DNA of 64,000 nucleotides from Stereum hirsutum FP-91666 SS1 (GCF_000264905.1 NW_006763145.1:397505-461504), one strand, 5' to 3'; shown: positions 52,513 to 63,015, counted from the first letter of the stretch. Notes: generated by a model not told the origin, from the sequence alone. Program-made: numbers and translations.

Positions 52513-55500
52513 ATGTCTACCTCACTCTACACCCCAATATTTCCCACATCCGAAGCCATCTCTGCCAAGTTAGAATCTCTACAGGAACCCAGACCGAAGG
52601 CGTCGCCGACTAACCGCAAACTCCCAGACTCCATCGGCGTAGCTCGTACTCGAGCTCGGACTCGCAACGCAAACACCGTGAACGGCAACGCCTCTCTCCA
52701 TACCTCTACATCTTCCACCACCATATCCACTGCCACATCATCCTCCAGATCCTCCTCGAACAGCGCCAAACTGGCATCTTCACATACATCCTCTGCTCTC
52801 AAAACCCCCTCCACCTCCAAAGCTGCTTCCAATCGCCCTTCGACCTCGAAGACAAAACCAACGCCGAATGCAAAGAAACAGAAACGTCACCATTACGGAA
52901 GCAAGCTTCGCAAGATGCACCTCGCACTCTCTCAACTCCCGCACGAACTTGCACCTCCTTCGCCTACGCAGTCTTACGCCTCTCTTCCTCTGCCCCTTGT
53001 CAACGGCCGTAGTAACGGCCCCGTTCCGCTTGCGGGCGATTCGTCGTCGATACCGGGGTTACCACTCGCTCCTCGAACTCCTAAGACCAACGACACTCGG
53101 GCCAACAACACGAAAGAGGGCACCATAACCCCAGACACGACCGGCGACAACAGAGTAGATCCAAAGTACGTTGAGGACCTCACGCGCAAAATCCGCCACG
53201 CGATTCGTCAAGCGAATGATGACCCCACGTCGGCGAAATGGACACATGTACATGCGCTGGTCAGGATGGGATGTACGACTGGGAGGTGGTTGGGTGTTAC
53301 AGGGGGGTTGACGTCGGCTGGGAGGGATAGGGCTGGTCCGATGCTGTATGAGCAGGAGGAGGAAGAGGCAGGAGAGGGGGAGGAGGAAGGAGAAGGACCG
53401 AAGCGGACAAAATGGCTGCTTGCGGAGACGGAGGAGGAATGGGAGGAGTGGGAGAAGCAGAGAGAGGAGGAGAGGAAGAGGAGGGATGCGAAGGGTAAAG
53501 GGAAGGCCAGCGCTTTTCCTTCTCTTCCGTCTGCTCCGGCTTCGGCCCTTGGGCCTGCTGGGACTGTTATATTGGCTGGTGGCGCAAGTAGAGGAAAGAT
53601 AAAACAGGGCGACGATGCGAAGGGGAAGAGCAAGAAGACCGACGAGGCATCTACGGTGGCGAAGAAAACCCCGGCAGTACGTCCGGCCGCGACCGCTACG
53701 ACTGGCTCGACTTCCACTATAGTCAACCCGAAGACCTCCGTCAAGGCGACTATGAAGCCGAGGTCGTCCGCCACCGCCACAACTGCCACCACCAGCATTA
53801 TCACCGGCGATACATCATCCACTACTCGTCCTCAAGCTACAAGCACTTCCGTGACCTCAGCAACCACAGCCTACCCATTTACCTCTATACTCACTAGCCC
53901 TCTCGCATCTCGTACTGAGTCCGTTCCCGCAAATGGTCTCGCCCCAGTCGCGGCTGCAGCGACCGTTACTCCAGCTCCAGCTCAACCTGCCCAAACCACA
54001 GACGAGACACCAGCACCAGCACCAGTACCTGTACCTCTGTTACCTCCAGCGAGCTCCCAGGCGGACGATATATTTGGCGTGCCGTCTACATCTCAACGCA
54101 TCCGTGCCGAAGTCGGACGATGGAAGAGTTCCCTGACTGTCCAGCAGCAGAAGAAAATGGACGAGATCGTACGAACAAACGCGGTGTCCGGGGAAGTCTT
54201 ACAAGTCACAGAAGAAGAGATGGTGTCCAGTTCGCAGTCACAGCCGCAATCCCAGGATCCACAACCACAGGCGCAGGCGCAGGGCAAGAAGCAGAGTCCG
54301 CTGGAGTTCGCGGTGAGGAAGCAGGGCGCTGTGGCTAATGCTGTGGGTAACAAGAAGGACGGGAACAAGGATAAGGTCAAGGTTGTGGGGAAGGCGTCGA
54401 GGTTCTTCGATGCTAATGACGTTGGTCCGGTTGCTGGTGCTGCGGCAGGCAGCAGTGCTGGTAGGGATGCACATGCAGGGGACAAAGAGGCGGAGAAGGA
54501 AGTGGAGAAGGAGCTCCATGCCGAGGCGCATGACGAGACTCCGGATAAGAGCGAGGGCAAAGCGAAGGAAGTAGAGCCTGAAGTCGAGGACGAGGCGCAG
54601 GCACAGGCGGAGGAGGCGGAGGTTGAAGCTGAAACTCAGACCGACGATGCGACCGATGCTCCCAAAGTGAGCAGCATTTATGATGTGCCCGAGGTACGTC
54701 CTACTTTTCTCGACGCCCATTCATGCACCGCTTTCGGCTCAAACTATATCGAAACCTCATACCGCGAAACTCACTTGGATTCTTCCACGCAGACATTCAT
54801 TCCGCCTTCATTCTCGTCAGACTCGATTCTCCCCTCTACTCCGGCTAATCGCGTTGCAGTGCAACCCACCGAGGAGCCAAAGACAAAGCCACCACCAATC
54901 GCGCCCGTGCCCGACGTTCTGGCAGGTCTAGAAGGCGAGTTGGAGAAGGACGGTGTCGTCTATCCAGCTACACAACCTTCTCAGGCTCAGCATGCAAATG
55001 ACCTTGAAGAGGTCGACGAACATGATGAACGGGTCGCGAGAGCGAAAAAGCGAGCCCGATCCTCCATCCTCGAGTCCCCGTCCAAACGATCTCGATTATC
55101 TCCCGATTCGCCCTCGGAGGACGAATCGTCTTCGATAAACGGCCATGGTGGACGAGAAGACAACAGGATGGGAACGTCTTTAGCTACGTCGGAGGTTGAG
55201 CCTGATGTTACTGGCGAGCAGGCTGAGGGTGAAGGAGCACTGGAGGGCGCTATGGATACTCAGGATTCGACGCCACCTGGTCTAGGGCTCGTGGAGAAGA
55301 AGGACAAAGGGAAGGCGAGGGAAACGAAGTCAAATGGGATCAGTCTTTTTGGTGGTCAGGGACCTGCCATCCACGACCCTCAGCCACTCGCACCTCAACC
55401 TCTCGCTCTCCATGCACCTCAACCGACGCGCCCCCATGCTGCTTCGTCACATCAACTGTCTCCCGAACCTTCCGATCCCGAAGGCAATCTAAAAAATCAC

Positions 55501-56394
55501 GTTCAAGAACGTCCGCACACTCCACCACCGCGTCCACCAACTCGCGTCCTCGGCGCTGCAGCTTCTCCCTTCTCCATCACTACCGTTCCGCTTGGTGCGC
55601 CTCTCACCCCGTCAAGGCCCCCAAAAGTGTTGCATCTGCTTGCTTCGAGCAGGACATCGCGGCCCCGCCCAAGGCCCCCTAGCCGACATGGTAACCGTAC
55701 TCCTGGTCCTGCAGCCAAAGACAAGGAGGGCGAATGCGACGAACTTCCTCGCTTCGGTGTTGATACCGACAGACCAAGGACACCTGATAGGTCCCAGTCT
55801 GCTATATTCTCCTCCCCTGCGAGTGGCTCGACTGTCTCGACTGCGTCTCCGAATCTTCGTCGCGGCGCGAATATGTACATGGGTGGGCCTGAGTCGCCTC
55901 TCAGAGAGCGGGGACGACGATTTACGAGCAGTCTCAATTTCGAGACGTCTCCTCCTCGGCTGGGATCAGGTGCGCCACTCGGTGCGACGGGAAGCGGATT
56001 GCTGAAGGATGTCATGCCCGCGAGCGATTTCACGAGCTTGAGTGGCGTGTTCGACCCACAGATGGTCAGCACTCAGCAACGTCGAAATGGCGAAAGCGGT
56101 GACATCTTCCCGAAGAGGAGAGCATTTGCTGGTATGGGAGAAAGTCAGAGTTTACCTCCGAGTCAAGAGCCTTCGCAGGATTATGGCTTCAGTCAGAGTC
56201 AGGGGTACGGTCTCGGAGGCATGGGGTATAGTTCGCAGTTTGATGTCGAGGGTGGTGTGGCAGAGACGAGCGTGGTACTGGAGAGGGATGTGGATTATGG
56301 AGCGTGGCTGAGGGAGAGTCCGGATTTGCCGGATGAGAAGTCGGTGAATGAGGAGAAGGAGGTGGAGGAGCAGGTTGATATGGAGTTGGCTTGA
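52513..56394 (+). CDS. Large, mostly disordered protein with basic and acidic tracts
   Basis: A single 1293-codon frame from ATG (AGCAATGTCTACC) to TGA. A small structured-looking part near residues 215-300 reads EDLTRKIRHAIRQANDDPTS and THVHALVRMGCTTGRWLGVT, followed by an acidic/WEEWEKQREEERKRR helix. Another is DDIFGVPSTSQRIRAEVGRW near 520-560. The rest is Ser/Thr/Pro/Ala-rich, with Gln repeats, a Glu-rich stretch and KKRARS...PSKRSRLS, a likely nuclear localisation signal. The C-terminal part has phosphosite-like SP/TP repeats (PPRPPTRV, TPSRPPK, TPDRSQSAI). It could be a nuclear or chromatin regulator; no family is recognised. A GTACGT at 54693 leaves open an in-frame intron. Confidence 0.75.
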   Translation: MSTSLYTPIFPTSEAISAKLESLQEPRPKASPTNRKLPDSIGVARTRARTRNANTVNGNASLHTSTSSTTISTATSSSRSSSNSAKLASSHTSSALKTPSTSKAASNRPSTSKTKPTPNAKKQKRHHYGSKLRKMHLALSQLPHELAPPSPTQSYASLPLPLVNGRSNGPVPLAGDSSSIPGLPLAPRTPKTNDTRANNTKEGTITPDTTGDNRVDPKYVEDLTRKIRHAIRQANDDPTSAKWTHVHALVRMGCTTGRWLGVTGGLTSAGRDRAGPMLYEQEEEEAGEGEEEGEGPKRTKWLLAETEEEWEEWEKQREEERKRRDAKGKGKASAFPSLPSAPASALGPAGTVILAGGASRGKIKQGDDAKGKSKKTDEASTVAKKTPAVRPAATATTGSTSTIVNPKTSVKATMKPRSSATATTATTSIITGDTSSTTRPQATSTSVTSATTAYPFTSILTSPLASRTESVPANGLAPVAAAATVTPAPAQPAQTTDETPAPAPVPVPLLPPASSQADDIFGVPSTSQRIRAEVGRWKSSLTVQQQKKMDEIVRTNAVSGEVLQVTEEEMVSSSQSQPQSQDPQPQAQAQGKKQSPLEFAVRKQGAVANAVGNKKDGNKDKVKVVGKASRFFDANDVGPVAGAAAGSSAGRDAHAGDKEAEKEVEKELHAEAHDETPDKSEGKAKEVEPEVEDEAQAQAEEAEVEAETQTDDATDAPKVSSIYDVPEVRPTFLDAHSCTAFGSNYIETSYRETHLDSSTQTFIPPSFSSDSILPSTPANRVAVQPTEEPKTKPPPIAPVPDVLAGLEGELEKDGVVYPATQPSQAQHANDLEEVDEHDERVARAKKRARSSILESPSKRSRLSPDSPSEDESSSINGHGGREDNRMGTSLATSEVEPDVTGEQAEGEGALEGAMDTQDSTPPGLGLVEKKDKGKARETKSNGISLFGGQGPAIHDPQPLAPQPLALHAPQPTRPHAASSHQLSPEPSDPEGNLKNHVQERPHTPPPRPPTRVLGAAASPFSITTVPLGAPLTPSRPPKVLHLLASSRTSRPRPRPPSRHGNRTPGPAAKDKEGECDELPRFGVDTDRPRTPDRSQSAIFSSPASGSTVSTASPNLRRGANMYMGGPESPLRERGRRFTSSLNFETSPPRLGSGAPLGATGSGLLKDVMPASDFTSLSGVFDPQMVSTQQRRNGESGDIFPKRRAFAGMGESQSLPPSQEPSQDYGFSQSQGYGLGGMGYSSQFDVEGGVAETSVVLERDVDYGAWLRESPDLPDEKSVNEEKEVEEQVDMELA

Positions 56395-56844
56395 AATTAT
56401 GTGAATCGATTATACGTATCCTAGATATGTATCGCCTAGTGTGTACGCCTGTAAGGTTGGTTAGTACGTTATGGCTATAATGTATGAGTCTGAATCTCTA
56501 GCCTGCAAATGCCCTGATCAGAGTTAGCAGATTCGTCTGATTCATGATTAGCCCTGCGCGTTTGTGGCGGTAAACCGACGCCACACGAATCAGTATGTGC
56601 CGGCAAAACCCGCGAGGATAAATCGCAAAATTTTCTCTGGTTTCTGGTCGTTGAACCTCTCCACCGTTTACAACTAGCTCAAACATGTGCACATATCTTA
56701 CCTCTTGAACGTATGTCACCTGAGTCTCGTGTGGCTTCTATGCCTGTCAGTACAGCATCGAATTATCGCTGCTTTATGCCCGATTTCGAATGCGAGAGCT
56801 GAACGTTGCTGCCCTTTCGACGTATCTTCTATATCTCGAGTTCG
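56395..56844. other. Intergenic
   Basis: 3' flank of the large gene. No gene seen. Confidence 0.4.
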
Positions 56845-57150
56845 AACCCACGACCAAGTCAAGGTCTCCATCCCACCTTCTTTCGTGGTCGGTATCTTCA
56901 GTTTGGAGATCTGTTACGGTCGTGGAATATTATGCTCGCGAATTTGCCCTTCCGATGTGCTTCGTTCCGAAGTGCTCGGGCCCAAGGGTGCCCGTGGCAG
57001 AGTCTTCACAGAGTTGAGGTCAGTTCGTGTTCCATCTATTTGGCGCATATATGAGTGCTGGGCTCGTAGTTTGGGGACATACATAACTTCTTTTTCCTTG
57101 CTTTCTTTTTGAATTAAAGATATTTGTTTTTGTGTTGTTGTATGGAGCTT
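56845..57150 (-). repeat. Third, inverted copy of the dispersed repeat found upstream of the intersectin gene
   Basis: On the minus strand GTCCCCAAACTACGAGCCCA, then a GAGTACGGAACGAAGCACAT-like stretch and CATAATATTCCACGACCGTA follow the same order as 14840-15065 and 3015-3240. It ends at CTTGACTTGGTCGTGGGTTC, so it lacks the intersectin TATA region and start. Hence the block is a dispersed repeat and not specific to that gene. 57151-57467 shows no gene. Confidence 0.7.
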
Positions 57151-57467
57151 GCTCGGTTTTCAAGTAGCTTGCATGTATGGATCCCTTTCCTACTTCGATT
57201 CGCAATGCGTGATGGCCGTCGTATACGGAAGTGTAAGTGATGCAAGCTATCGCAATAATCACCATCGCTGGTTGAGTGGCCACACAGGGCCACACGCATC
57301 AGACAAGCAAGCCCACGGCAATTGCCGTTGGCGTGTGTCAACATGTCGGTTTGGTTCGTTTTGCTACTTGTACTCCAACCTCCACTAACGTCCACCGCAG
57401 AGCGCAACCGCAACCGCGGCCTACTTCTAAATATCTCTACAGGCTTCGACTTCTTCTTCACATCGGT

Positions 57468-58514
57468 ATGAATGCAGACACATCATTCGCAGAGTTTATC
57501 CAAACCAGAGGCTTGGTGAGCACCGAGCTACCAAGGCAAGCAATGCATGCGATCAAACGAGAGATGTTTCATGGCTGTCGAAAGTGTAGAAAGCATTCGC
57601 GGGAAAGTCACGGCGATCTTCTCATTTTCGGCCCCATGCGAAGCCCTGGCTCGTGCGACGAGTGTATCGGTGAGGGGGAAAAGTTGCGACGGTGCAAATC
57701 CTGCATGTTTGTTTACTACTGTGTAAGTCCGAGTCCAGCGTCCAACTGGCCAATCTTTCGCAGCTGACCCAATTGTATGCGGGTTGGGTTACCACGAATT
57801 GTAACAGAGTAAAGAGTGTCAGAGGGCTGACTGGAAATCGCATAAGGAGGGGTGCAAATACGCTATCGATACCAACAATGCTCTGATGGAGCGTCATGGA
57901 GCCGATATGGTAGAGCGATACAGATCTTTCATGAAGTGGTGTGACCAGACCAGGATAGCGATCAACTATACTGGAATGCTTGCCTTGAAGACTCGTACTC
58001 CGTCGACCCAAATAGGTAAGCCCATATTTTTCTGACTATACCCACATCTTATCCGAGTTATGGAGCTGGTCTATTCCTGACTAGTATGCCGATTTCCATA
58101 GATACGCATGCTTTTGTCGTCGCTGTTGATACATCCATCGAAGATACCACTATCGGCGACTCGACCTCACTCATCACTACTTCGTCTTCCCAGACTATTA
58201 CTCTGCCGAAATTCAGTCGCAAGATACGATGGGCAGAGTCTGTACCTTTTGACGAAGCACTTGACGAATATCTCCCCTGGTACGAAGACGAAGCTCGAGA
58301 ACTCTTCAAAACCATGCAACCTACCACCTGTGGTCCTGATGCCAAATTCTTGCGTATCCTGATCCTCGACGACAGTCTTCCGGAGCCGACGTCAACTCAC
58401 GATCGCCCAGCTGTTGTCAAACCGGAACACACGGCCGGAGCACCAGCCAACGCGACTGACGAAGCGATATGGCGACCGTTTTTGGACTTTGCGGTTGAAG
58501 CGGTTGAACACTGA
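57468..58514 (+). CDS. MYND-type zinc-finger protein
   Basis: Exons 57468-57722, 57808-58015, 58102-58514; 291 aa. The MYND finger spans the first junction: CDECIGEGEKLRRCKSCMFV, YYC|SKECQRADWKSHKEGCK, with the full C-x2-C...C-x2-C...C-x3-C...H-x3-C set. Near the end of exon 2 LALKTRTPSTQI joins DTHAFVVAVDTSIED, a layout typical of the many small agaricomycete MYND proteins. The C-terminal region is acidic and has no further domain. MYND fingers mediate protein contacts, often with proline-rich partners; the partner is unknown. Splice sites are canonical. Confidence 0.85.
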
Positions 58515-58986
58515 GCGTGGGATAAAAGTCGTCAGAATGTTTTTGTGATGGTACGCCCACTTTGCTTCATCTTGACCATTTCGGCGCGTGAATGATATAA
58601 TCTCAATTCAGTGCTCTGTTAGCTGTGTGTCGAATGATAGTAATTGCTGTATCTTCTATGTGTACTCTATCGTCTTGCTATCGACTACCCATTGTTTTGA
58701 TCCTCATGAATCCTGGAACGAAAGCTCGTGTTTATGGTCTGACTTACGTGACGCCTTCCAAGTCGGCTCTCTTTTATCGTCGAAATCTTTCGGTGGAACA
58801 GTAGGAAGGCACACGGCTTGGTTTAATGATTAAAGGTATTCGAGAGCAACCCCACATCCGGTACGGCTCAACGTCCACCTTCTTCCCAATTTTCCAATCC
58901 TGACTGATGCGCTTCATGTTTCTCCCACTCTCCTCGCCAACACCATGATTAGTATAGTAAACAGAGGTGGCCCATGTATTTCCGTC
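58515..58986. other. Intergenic
   Basis: Shared 3' region of the MYND gene and the minus-strand gene at 58987. No gene seen. Confidence 0.4.
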
Positions 58987-59328
58987 TTACGCCTCTGATC
59001 GTGCATTCCACTCTCTCATCAAGCAGATAACGTACATATCTCCCGGTATCTCACACCAATGGGTCCACATCTCACGAGCACTATCTCCTATCGAAAGATT
59101 TGCCAGCGACATCTCAGCCTGTGATCCGAAGAAAACACGGTTATCAGCTTGTTGAGACCAAAAGTAGATCTCCGTGCTTACCTCGATCTCTGCAGTTATT
59201 CCGCACCCTATCTCCAAGCACCTGAACTTGGCTCCCTGCTCTTGAACAAGTCGTCCGTCTGGCCCCTTCTGGGTGCCATCCAATACGGCAGAGATGACTC
59301 TGAACCACTGTTGCTTCTCGCTCGCCAT
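58987..59328 (-). CDS. Small hypothetical protein
   Basis: Exons 59328-59182 and 59118-58987 with a canonical 63-nt intron (GTAAGC...CACAG); 92 aa. Reads MASEKQQWFRVISAVLDGTQ, then EQGAKFRCLEIGCGITAEIE and EMSLANLSIGDSAREMWTHW. No family recognised. The C-terminal exon could be spliced further (GTACGT at about 59032), so the end is uncertain. A competing frame (59208-59450, Ser/Pro-rich) overlaps exon 1. Confidence 0.45.
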   Translation of the reverse strand: MASEKQQWFRVISAVLDGTQKGPDGRLVQEQGAKFRCLEIGCGITAEIEVSTEIYFWSQQADNRVFFGSQAEMSLANLSIGDSAREMWTHWCEIPGDMYVICLMREWNARSEA

Positions 59329-59573
59329 GACGCAGCATCGTCAGATCCTCGACGGTTCGGTGGACGATACAATGGTGGCGATGGTGGTGGGGACATGCTG
59401 GTGAGTGATCCTAATGAACTACCGTACGTCGATGTTGATGTGTTGCTCATTTTTCGTGCTGGTATGTAAGTGTTGCGCTTCTTCCTTTCAGCTTCAAATC
59501 AGAAAGGATGTCGTTCAACCCAACAGAGAAGTCAGCGACAATCACATCGAGCGTCAACAGCCAAGGGACCAAT

Positions 59574-60998
59574 CTACTCACTGTCAATACCTCGCTGATC
59601 ATCTCTTTCGATTTTGTACGGCAACAGCGCAAGACACAATCTTCTCATGTGTTCCTCCATAGCCCTGCACTGAGACTCCCATATCGGCTCAAACAACTTC
59701 AGCAGAGCTGCATGTTCACCTTTGTACAAGGCGTCGGCATCGGCATACTCTGGAAGAAGCTTCATAGGCTTCGCAGGCCCTGTCGTCCCTTGATCCTCCT
59801 CTACCTCTTCGCCGTCACTATCTCCGCCAGATCCCTCTCCTTGAGAATTCTCGCCCTCTTGAGATGCTCTTAAAACGAACCCAGCCTCGGTTTCTGCGAG
59901 CCTTCTCTTGATCCAACCGAGTACGTCCCGCGCTCGCTGTTTATACTTGTCGATATTAGCGGCCTCACTGTTCCCGACTCCTTTGTCGCCGTCGCCAATT
60001 CTTCGTCTGTATCCCTGGCAAACAAGGTAACAAGACGACCTCGTCGAGTGTAACAGCTTGCCCTTCAACGCCGTCACACTCTCAAACGCTCTTCTCAACA
60101 CCCCGATAATTTCGAGAATCCACGAAAATGTCTTAGTATTGCAGACCATAACGCACGATCCTCCGGGCCTGGTGTTCGTCAAGACGATATAGAGTTGTGA
60201 GAGTGTGAGTTGGGCGCGACGCAGAAACGGGATACGGCCTTCGAGGGTGGGAAATGCTCCTGCAATGACGAGGTCATACCCTTCGTGTCTTGTGCCTAGC
60301 CCAGTGCCCAGTGTGTCCGAGTGGTCCTTGAGATTTATCCATGGCTCCTTCCCTTCATTGATACAACCCTCCACAAACTCGTTTATATCACCGAACTTCA
60401 TTTCATAGTTACGACTTCTCAATGCCCTCGCATCCCAGACCCTATTCTCATCTGGTCTCGTATATGTCGCTCTCGCGTCCGGCAGTGTGACGCCTAAGCC
60501 ACCACGATAGAGAGGGTTGTTGTCGATGAGCCAGGAAGAAAATCCTCCGGGCGAGAACCCGAGGTCGAGGAACATTTTGACTTTGTCATCGCCGAAGGGG
60601 TGATTTGGGAGCTGCTCGTTTATATCGGAGAATGCTCTGGAGAAGGAGAGGAGGTTAAAGCTACGCTGGGTGGCGGCAGTAGTTCTCGAAGACTCTGAAG
60701 GGGGTGCATCTTCTGGTTTGGAAGAGGCTGGGTCTGGGCTGACAGCTGTTGGGGATATTGGCGATGAAGGCTTCTGGTCAGACGAGTAGTTGGCTCTGGC
60801 AGTTTTGAAGTGCGCGTCTACATTCTCGTCTCGTCCGTACAAAACCTTCATGCAACGCATCTTGGCGTAGACGGGAGAGTCACGGAAGAAATGTTGCTCG
60901 AAAGGTCGTCTAGTAGCCCCTCTCGTAGCTCTGGCAATGACATCCGAGTCGAAGCCTGGGATAGCCATCGAGAACTCGCTAGGAACCTGGAACGGCAT
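59574..60998 (-). CDS. FtsJ/RrmJ-like methyltransferase-fold protein
   Basis: One exon, 474 aa. MFLDLGFSPGGFSSWLI matches the SAM-binding motif I of FtsJ-type methyltransferases (DLxxxPGGW), and YDLVIAGAF with a following LTLSQLYIVLTNTRPGGSCV segment fits the motif IV and beta-6 region. SSCYLVCQGYR resembles the SSExYLVCxGF end of the fold. The canonical K-D-K-E catalytic set is not obvious: the residue after GGSCVMV is Cys, and motif IV reads DLVIAGAF where DLVxSDxA would be expected. The enzyme may act on another RNA or have lost activity. The C-terminal 130 residues are acidic then helical. Plus-strand frames across it are shadows. Confidence 0.75.
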   Translation of the reverse strand: MPFQVPSEFSMAIPGFDSDVIARATRGATRRPFEQHFFRDSPVYAKMRCMKVLYGRDENVDAHFKTARANYSSDQKPSSPISPTAVSPDPASSKPEDAPPSESSRTTAATQRSFNLLSFSRAFSDINEQLPNHPFGDDKVKMFLDLGFSPGGFSSWLIDNNPLYRGGLGVTLPDARATYTRPDENRVWDARALRSRNYEMKFGDINEFVEGCINEGKEPWINLKDHSDTLGTGLGTRHEGYDLVIAGAFPTLEGRIPFLRRAQLTLSQLYIVLTNTRPGGSCVMVCNTKTFSWILEIIGVLRRAFESVTALKGKLLHSTRSSCYLVCQGYRRRIGDGDKGVGNSEAANIDKYKQRARDVLGWIKRRLAETEAGFVLRASQEGENSQGEGSGGDSDGEEVEEDQGTTGPAKPMKLLPEYADADALYKGEHAALLKLFEPIWESQCRAMEEHMRRLCLALLPYKIERDDQRGIDSE

Positions 60999-61400
60999 GC
61001 GTGAGCGGGTGGAGGAGACGAGGAGGAGACGTGAGCCTTTCAGCTAGTAGGGTAGATGTTATTTGGGTGGCGCTATGCTTAATCTCGATTATCAACTCTA
61101 TGTGAAAATCTGGAGAGTCCGTGGGGCAGGGCGCTTCCAATCATGATGCGGACTTTGCGCCATCCAGAATGGACGCCAATACCGGTGTGGTGATACGCGA
61201 TGTGTGCGTTTAAATACAGAAAGCGATGAACAAAGGTTATATCGCTATGAGTCGTCAGCATGAGAACCAGTATTAGCATGGACACCCAGTTTAAGGTCAA
61301 AAAGAATTCTGCAAGTTTGAATCCTCCGGAGACGATAGGCAATCCATGCAGCGATCGAGACAATTTACAAAAGTATTTCGAGTAGAGGTAAGAAGACTCA
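60999..61400. other. Intergenic
   Basis: Upstream flank of the FtsJ-like gene and 3' flank of the tRNA. No gene seen. Confidence 0.4.
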
Positions 61401-61482
61401 AGGCGCCACCAGGGCTCGAACCTGGGTTACAGGAAATCACGTGAATCAGAATCCTGTGTACTAACCACTATACGATGGCGCC
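61401..61482 (-). tRNA. tRNA-Gln (anticodon CTG) with a 10-nt intron
   Basis: 82 nt. Acceptor stem GGCGCCA/TGGCGCC is perfect. Anticodon stem CAGGA/TCCTG closes a loop TTCTGAT after removal of a 10-nt insertion (TTCACGTGAT) one base 3' of the anticodon, the standard eukaryotic tRNA intron position. The B-box is GGTTCGAGCC. Confidence 0.88.
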
Positions 61483-61609
61483 GTGCGAACCTCGTGAAAC
61501 TTTCAGCTATCACAGTTTGTTGCACTCACCCACACCTCACGCTGAAAGCTGAAATGCACGCTGAAATTGCACAAAAAACTCAGGCAAAATGGCAAAAACA
61601 CTGGGTCGA

Positions 61610-61710
61610 AGGCGCTACCAGGGTTCGAACCTGGGTTACAGGAAGTTTACCGAGCTGGAATACAGCTCGAGATCAAAATCCTGTGTACTAAACCGCTATA
61701 CGATAGTGCC
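61610..61710 (-). tRNA. tRNA-Gln-like (anticodon TTG) with a 28-nt intron; possibly degenerate
   Basis: 101 nt, related to the neighbour at 61401. Anticodon stem CAGGA/TCCTG, loop TTTTGAT, anticodon TTG. The 28-nt intron contains its own hairpin (CGAGCTG/CAGCTCG). The acceptor stem GGCACTA/TAGCGCC has an A-C mismatch at pair 4, and the D-loop has one extra T relative to its neighbour, so function is uncertain. The B-box GGTTCGAACC is intact. Confidence 0.75.
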
Positions 61711-62953
61711 ATGCCCAAATTTCCAACCAGGTCAATACCACCAGGAATCCCAGTGAGCCGGCCTTTCAAGCTGCATCACCGAAGCTTATTCTCTTCACAT
61801 TCTCTCGTCTTTATCCATCGACCCATATTCCGCGAAAAATATTTCACTATGGCCGATGTAGCCTGATGTAGCACTCATGTGTGCTGAGTACATATACTGT
61901 ATTTCTCTGACTGGCAGCTCTGTCCATCAGCAAGACTGCATCTGTCTAAACCTAACTTTTCGGTCTATTTCGGTCTATTCCTTCTTTTCGCTCTATACCC
62001 GTGGGCGTCTGTAGGATCTGGTAGATATTTCGGGCTTCGGTAGTCGCTGAAGCTCGGATAGAGTGCTGTAAGCACCGTTCCCCACCAATGCTCCAGTTCG
62101 AGGTGCTTCAGGGTGCTTCAGGGTGCACAACACTGCTTGGCACTGCTAATTATGACTGTATGTCTAGAGTATAGGTATACTAGGTACAGGATTCGATATA
62201 CAAGCAATCTACAGTGTTCGAAGACACGGAAACCGAGTGAGTACTTTACGGGGAAACCTTCGTGAGCTCACCTCCTGTGACTGACTCTCATCCGACCTTC
62301 TGGCTGTCACTAGCCCACAACGGAGCTTTGTGGAAGCCATACGCGACGCAGCAGTGTCTAAAGAGGTCTAAAGTCGAAGTAGATATAATTCGGCAAAACA
62401 AATGGAAGAGTTAAAGTACGCGGCTATAAAACACACTCACATGTCCAGGCACATATCTTCCATTCCTCTAGGACTCTGCTCGTGTTCAGACGGCTCTCCA
62501 GCCTATGCGAATACGGTGTATTGTGTTGTTGTGCTGAGGCGGACAAAGGGATCGAGGACGTAGTGGACACATCGCGGAAGAGAGAACGCAAAAGAACGCG
62601 CGAGCGCGATCGCGGGCAAGGCCTGCCCTAAATCACCACGTGAGCTCGTTGACCGTTGATTGCTCTCACAGGCCCCGGGACGCTTCACCAGAGGTCTCCC
62701 GGCCAAAACCCCTCAAATCGGGGGTCAAATATCCAATTTTTTTCGCCCACACAAGGGGTCAAATATCCAAAAGTCGGGAAGGCTTGTCACATATCTGAAT
62801 TTTGTTATGAGGTGTCACAGCTTATGTCACGGATCTGTGGCCCGAATGCGACTGGGTCTTTATTATACAGGAGAAATGGTGAAACAATTTATGAACAACT
62901 ATGGATAGACAGCTCTATGCTACATGAGAGAGAATGGATATCCGGTGATCTTT
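61711..62953. other. Intergenic
   Basis: Holds a lone transposon-like terminus at 61928 and a 16-base direct repeat GGGGTCAAATATCCAA-like at 62721 and 62755. The plus frame 62656-63033 has no motif and overlaps the next gene antisense. Confidence 0.4.
61928..61940 (+). repeat. Lone terminus similar to the element at 7366
   Basis: CAGCAAGACTGCA preceded by AT, one mismatch from the 13-bp inverted repeat of 7366-8967 and followed by TCGGTCTATTTCGGTCTATT-type repeats. No matching right end is seen up to 64000. Confidence 0.4.
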
Positions 62954-63015
62954 CTATTTTCCGTCCTTCGACCGAGCCGGAATCTTCAATGTCAGTGGCT
63001 TATCCAAGGCCTTCT

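Noticed and set aside
54693..54868. Possible intron in the large disordered gene
   Set aside because: A GTACGT donor exists, but the frame is open across it and the translation resembles its surroundings; left as coding and noted as uncertain.
61567..61866. Plus-strand frame reading ...ALPGFEPGLQEV...
   Set aside because: Classic artefact of translating a tRNA gene in antisense; it overlaps the tRNA-Gln-like gene.
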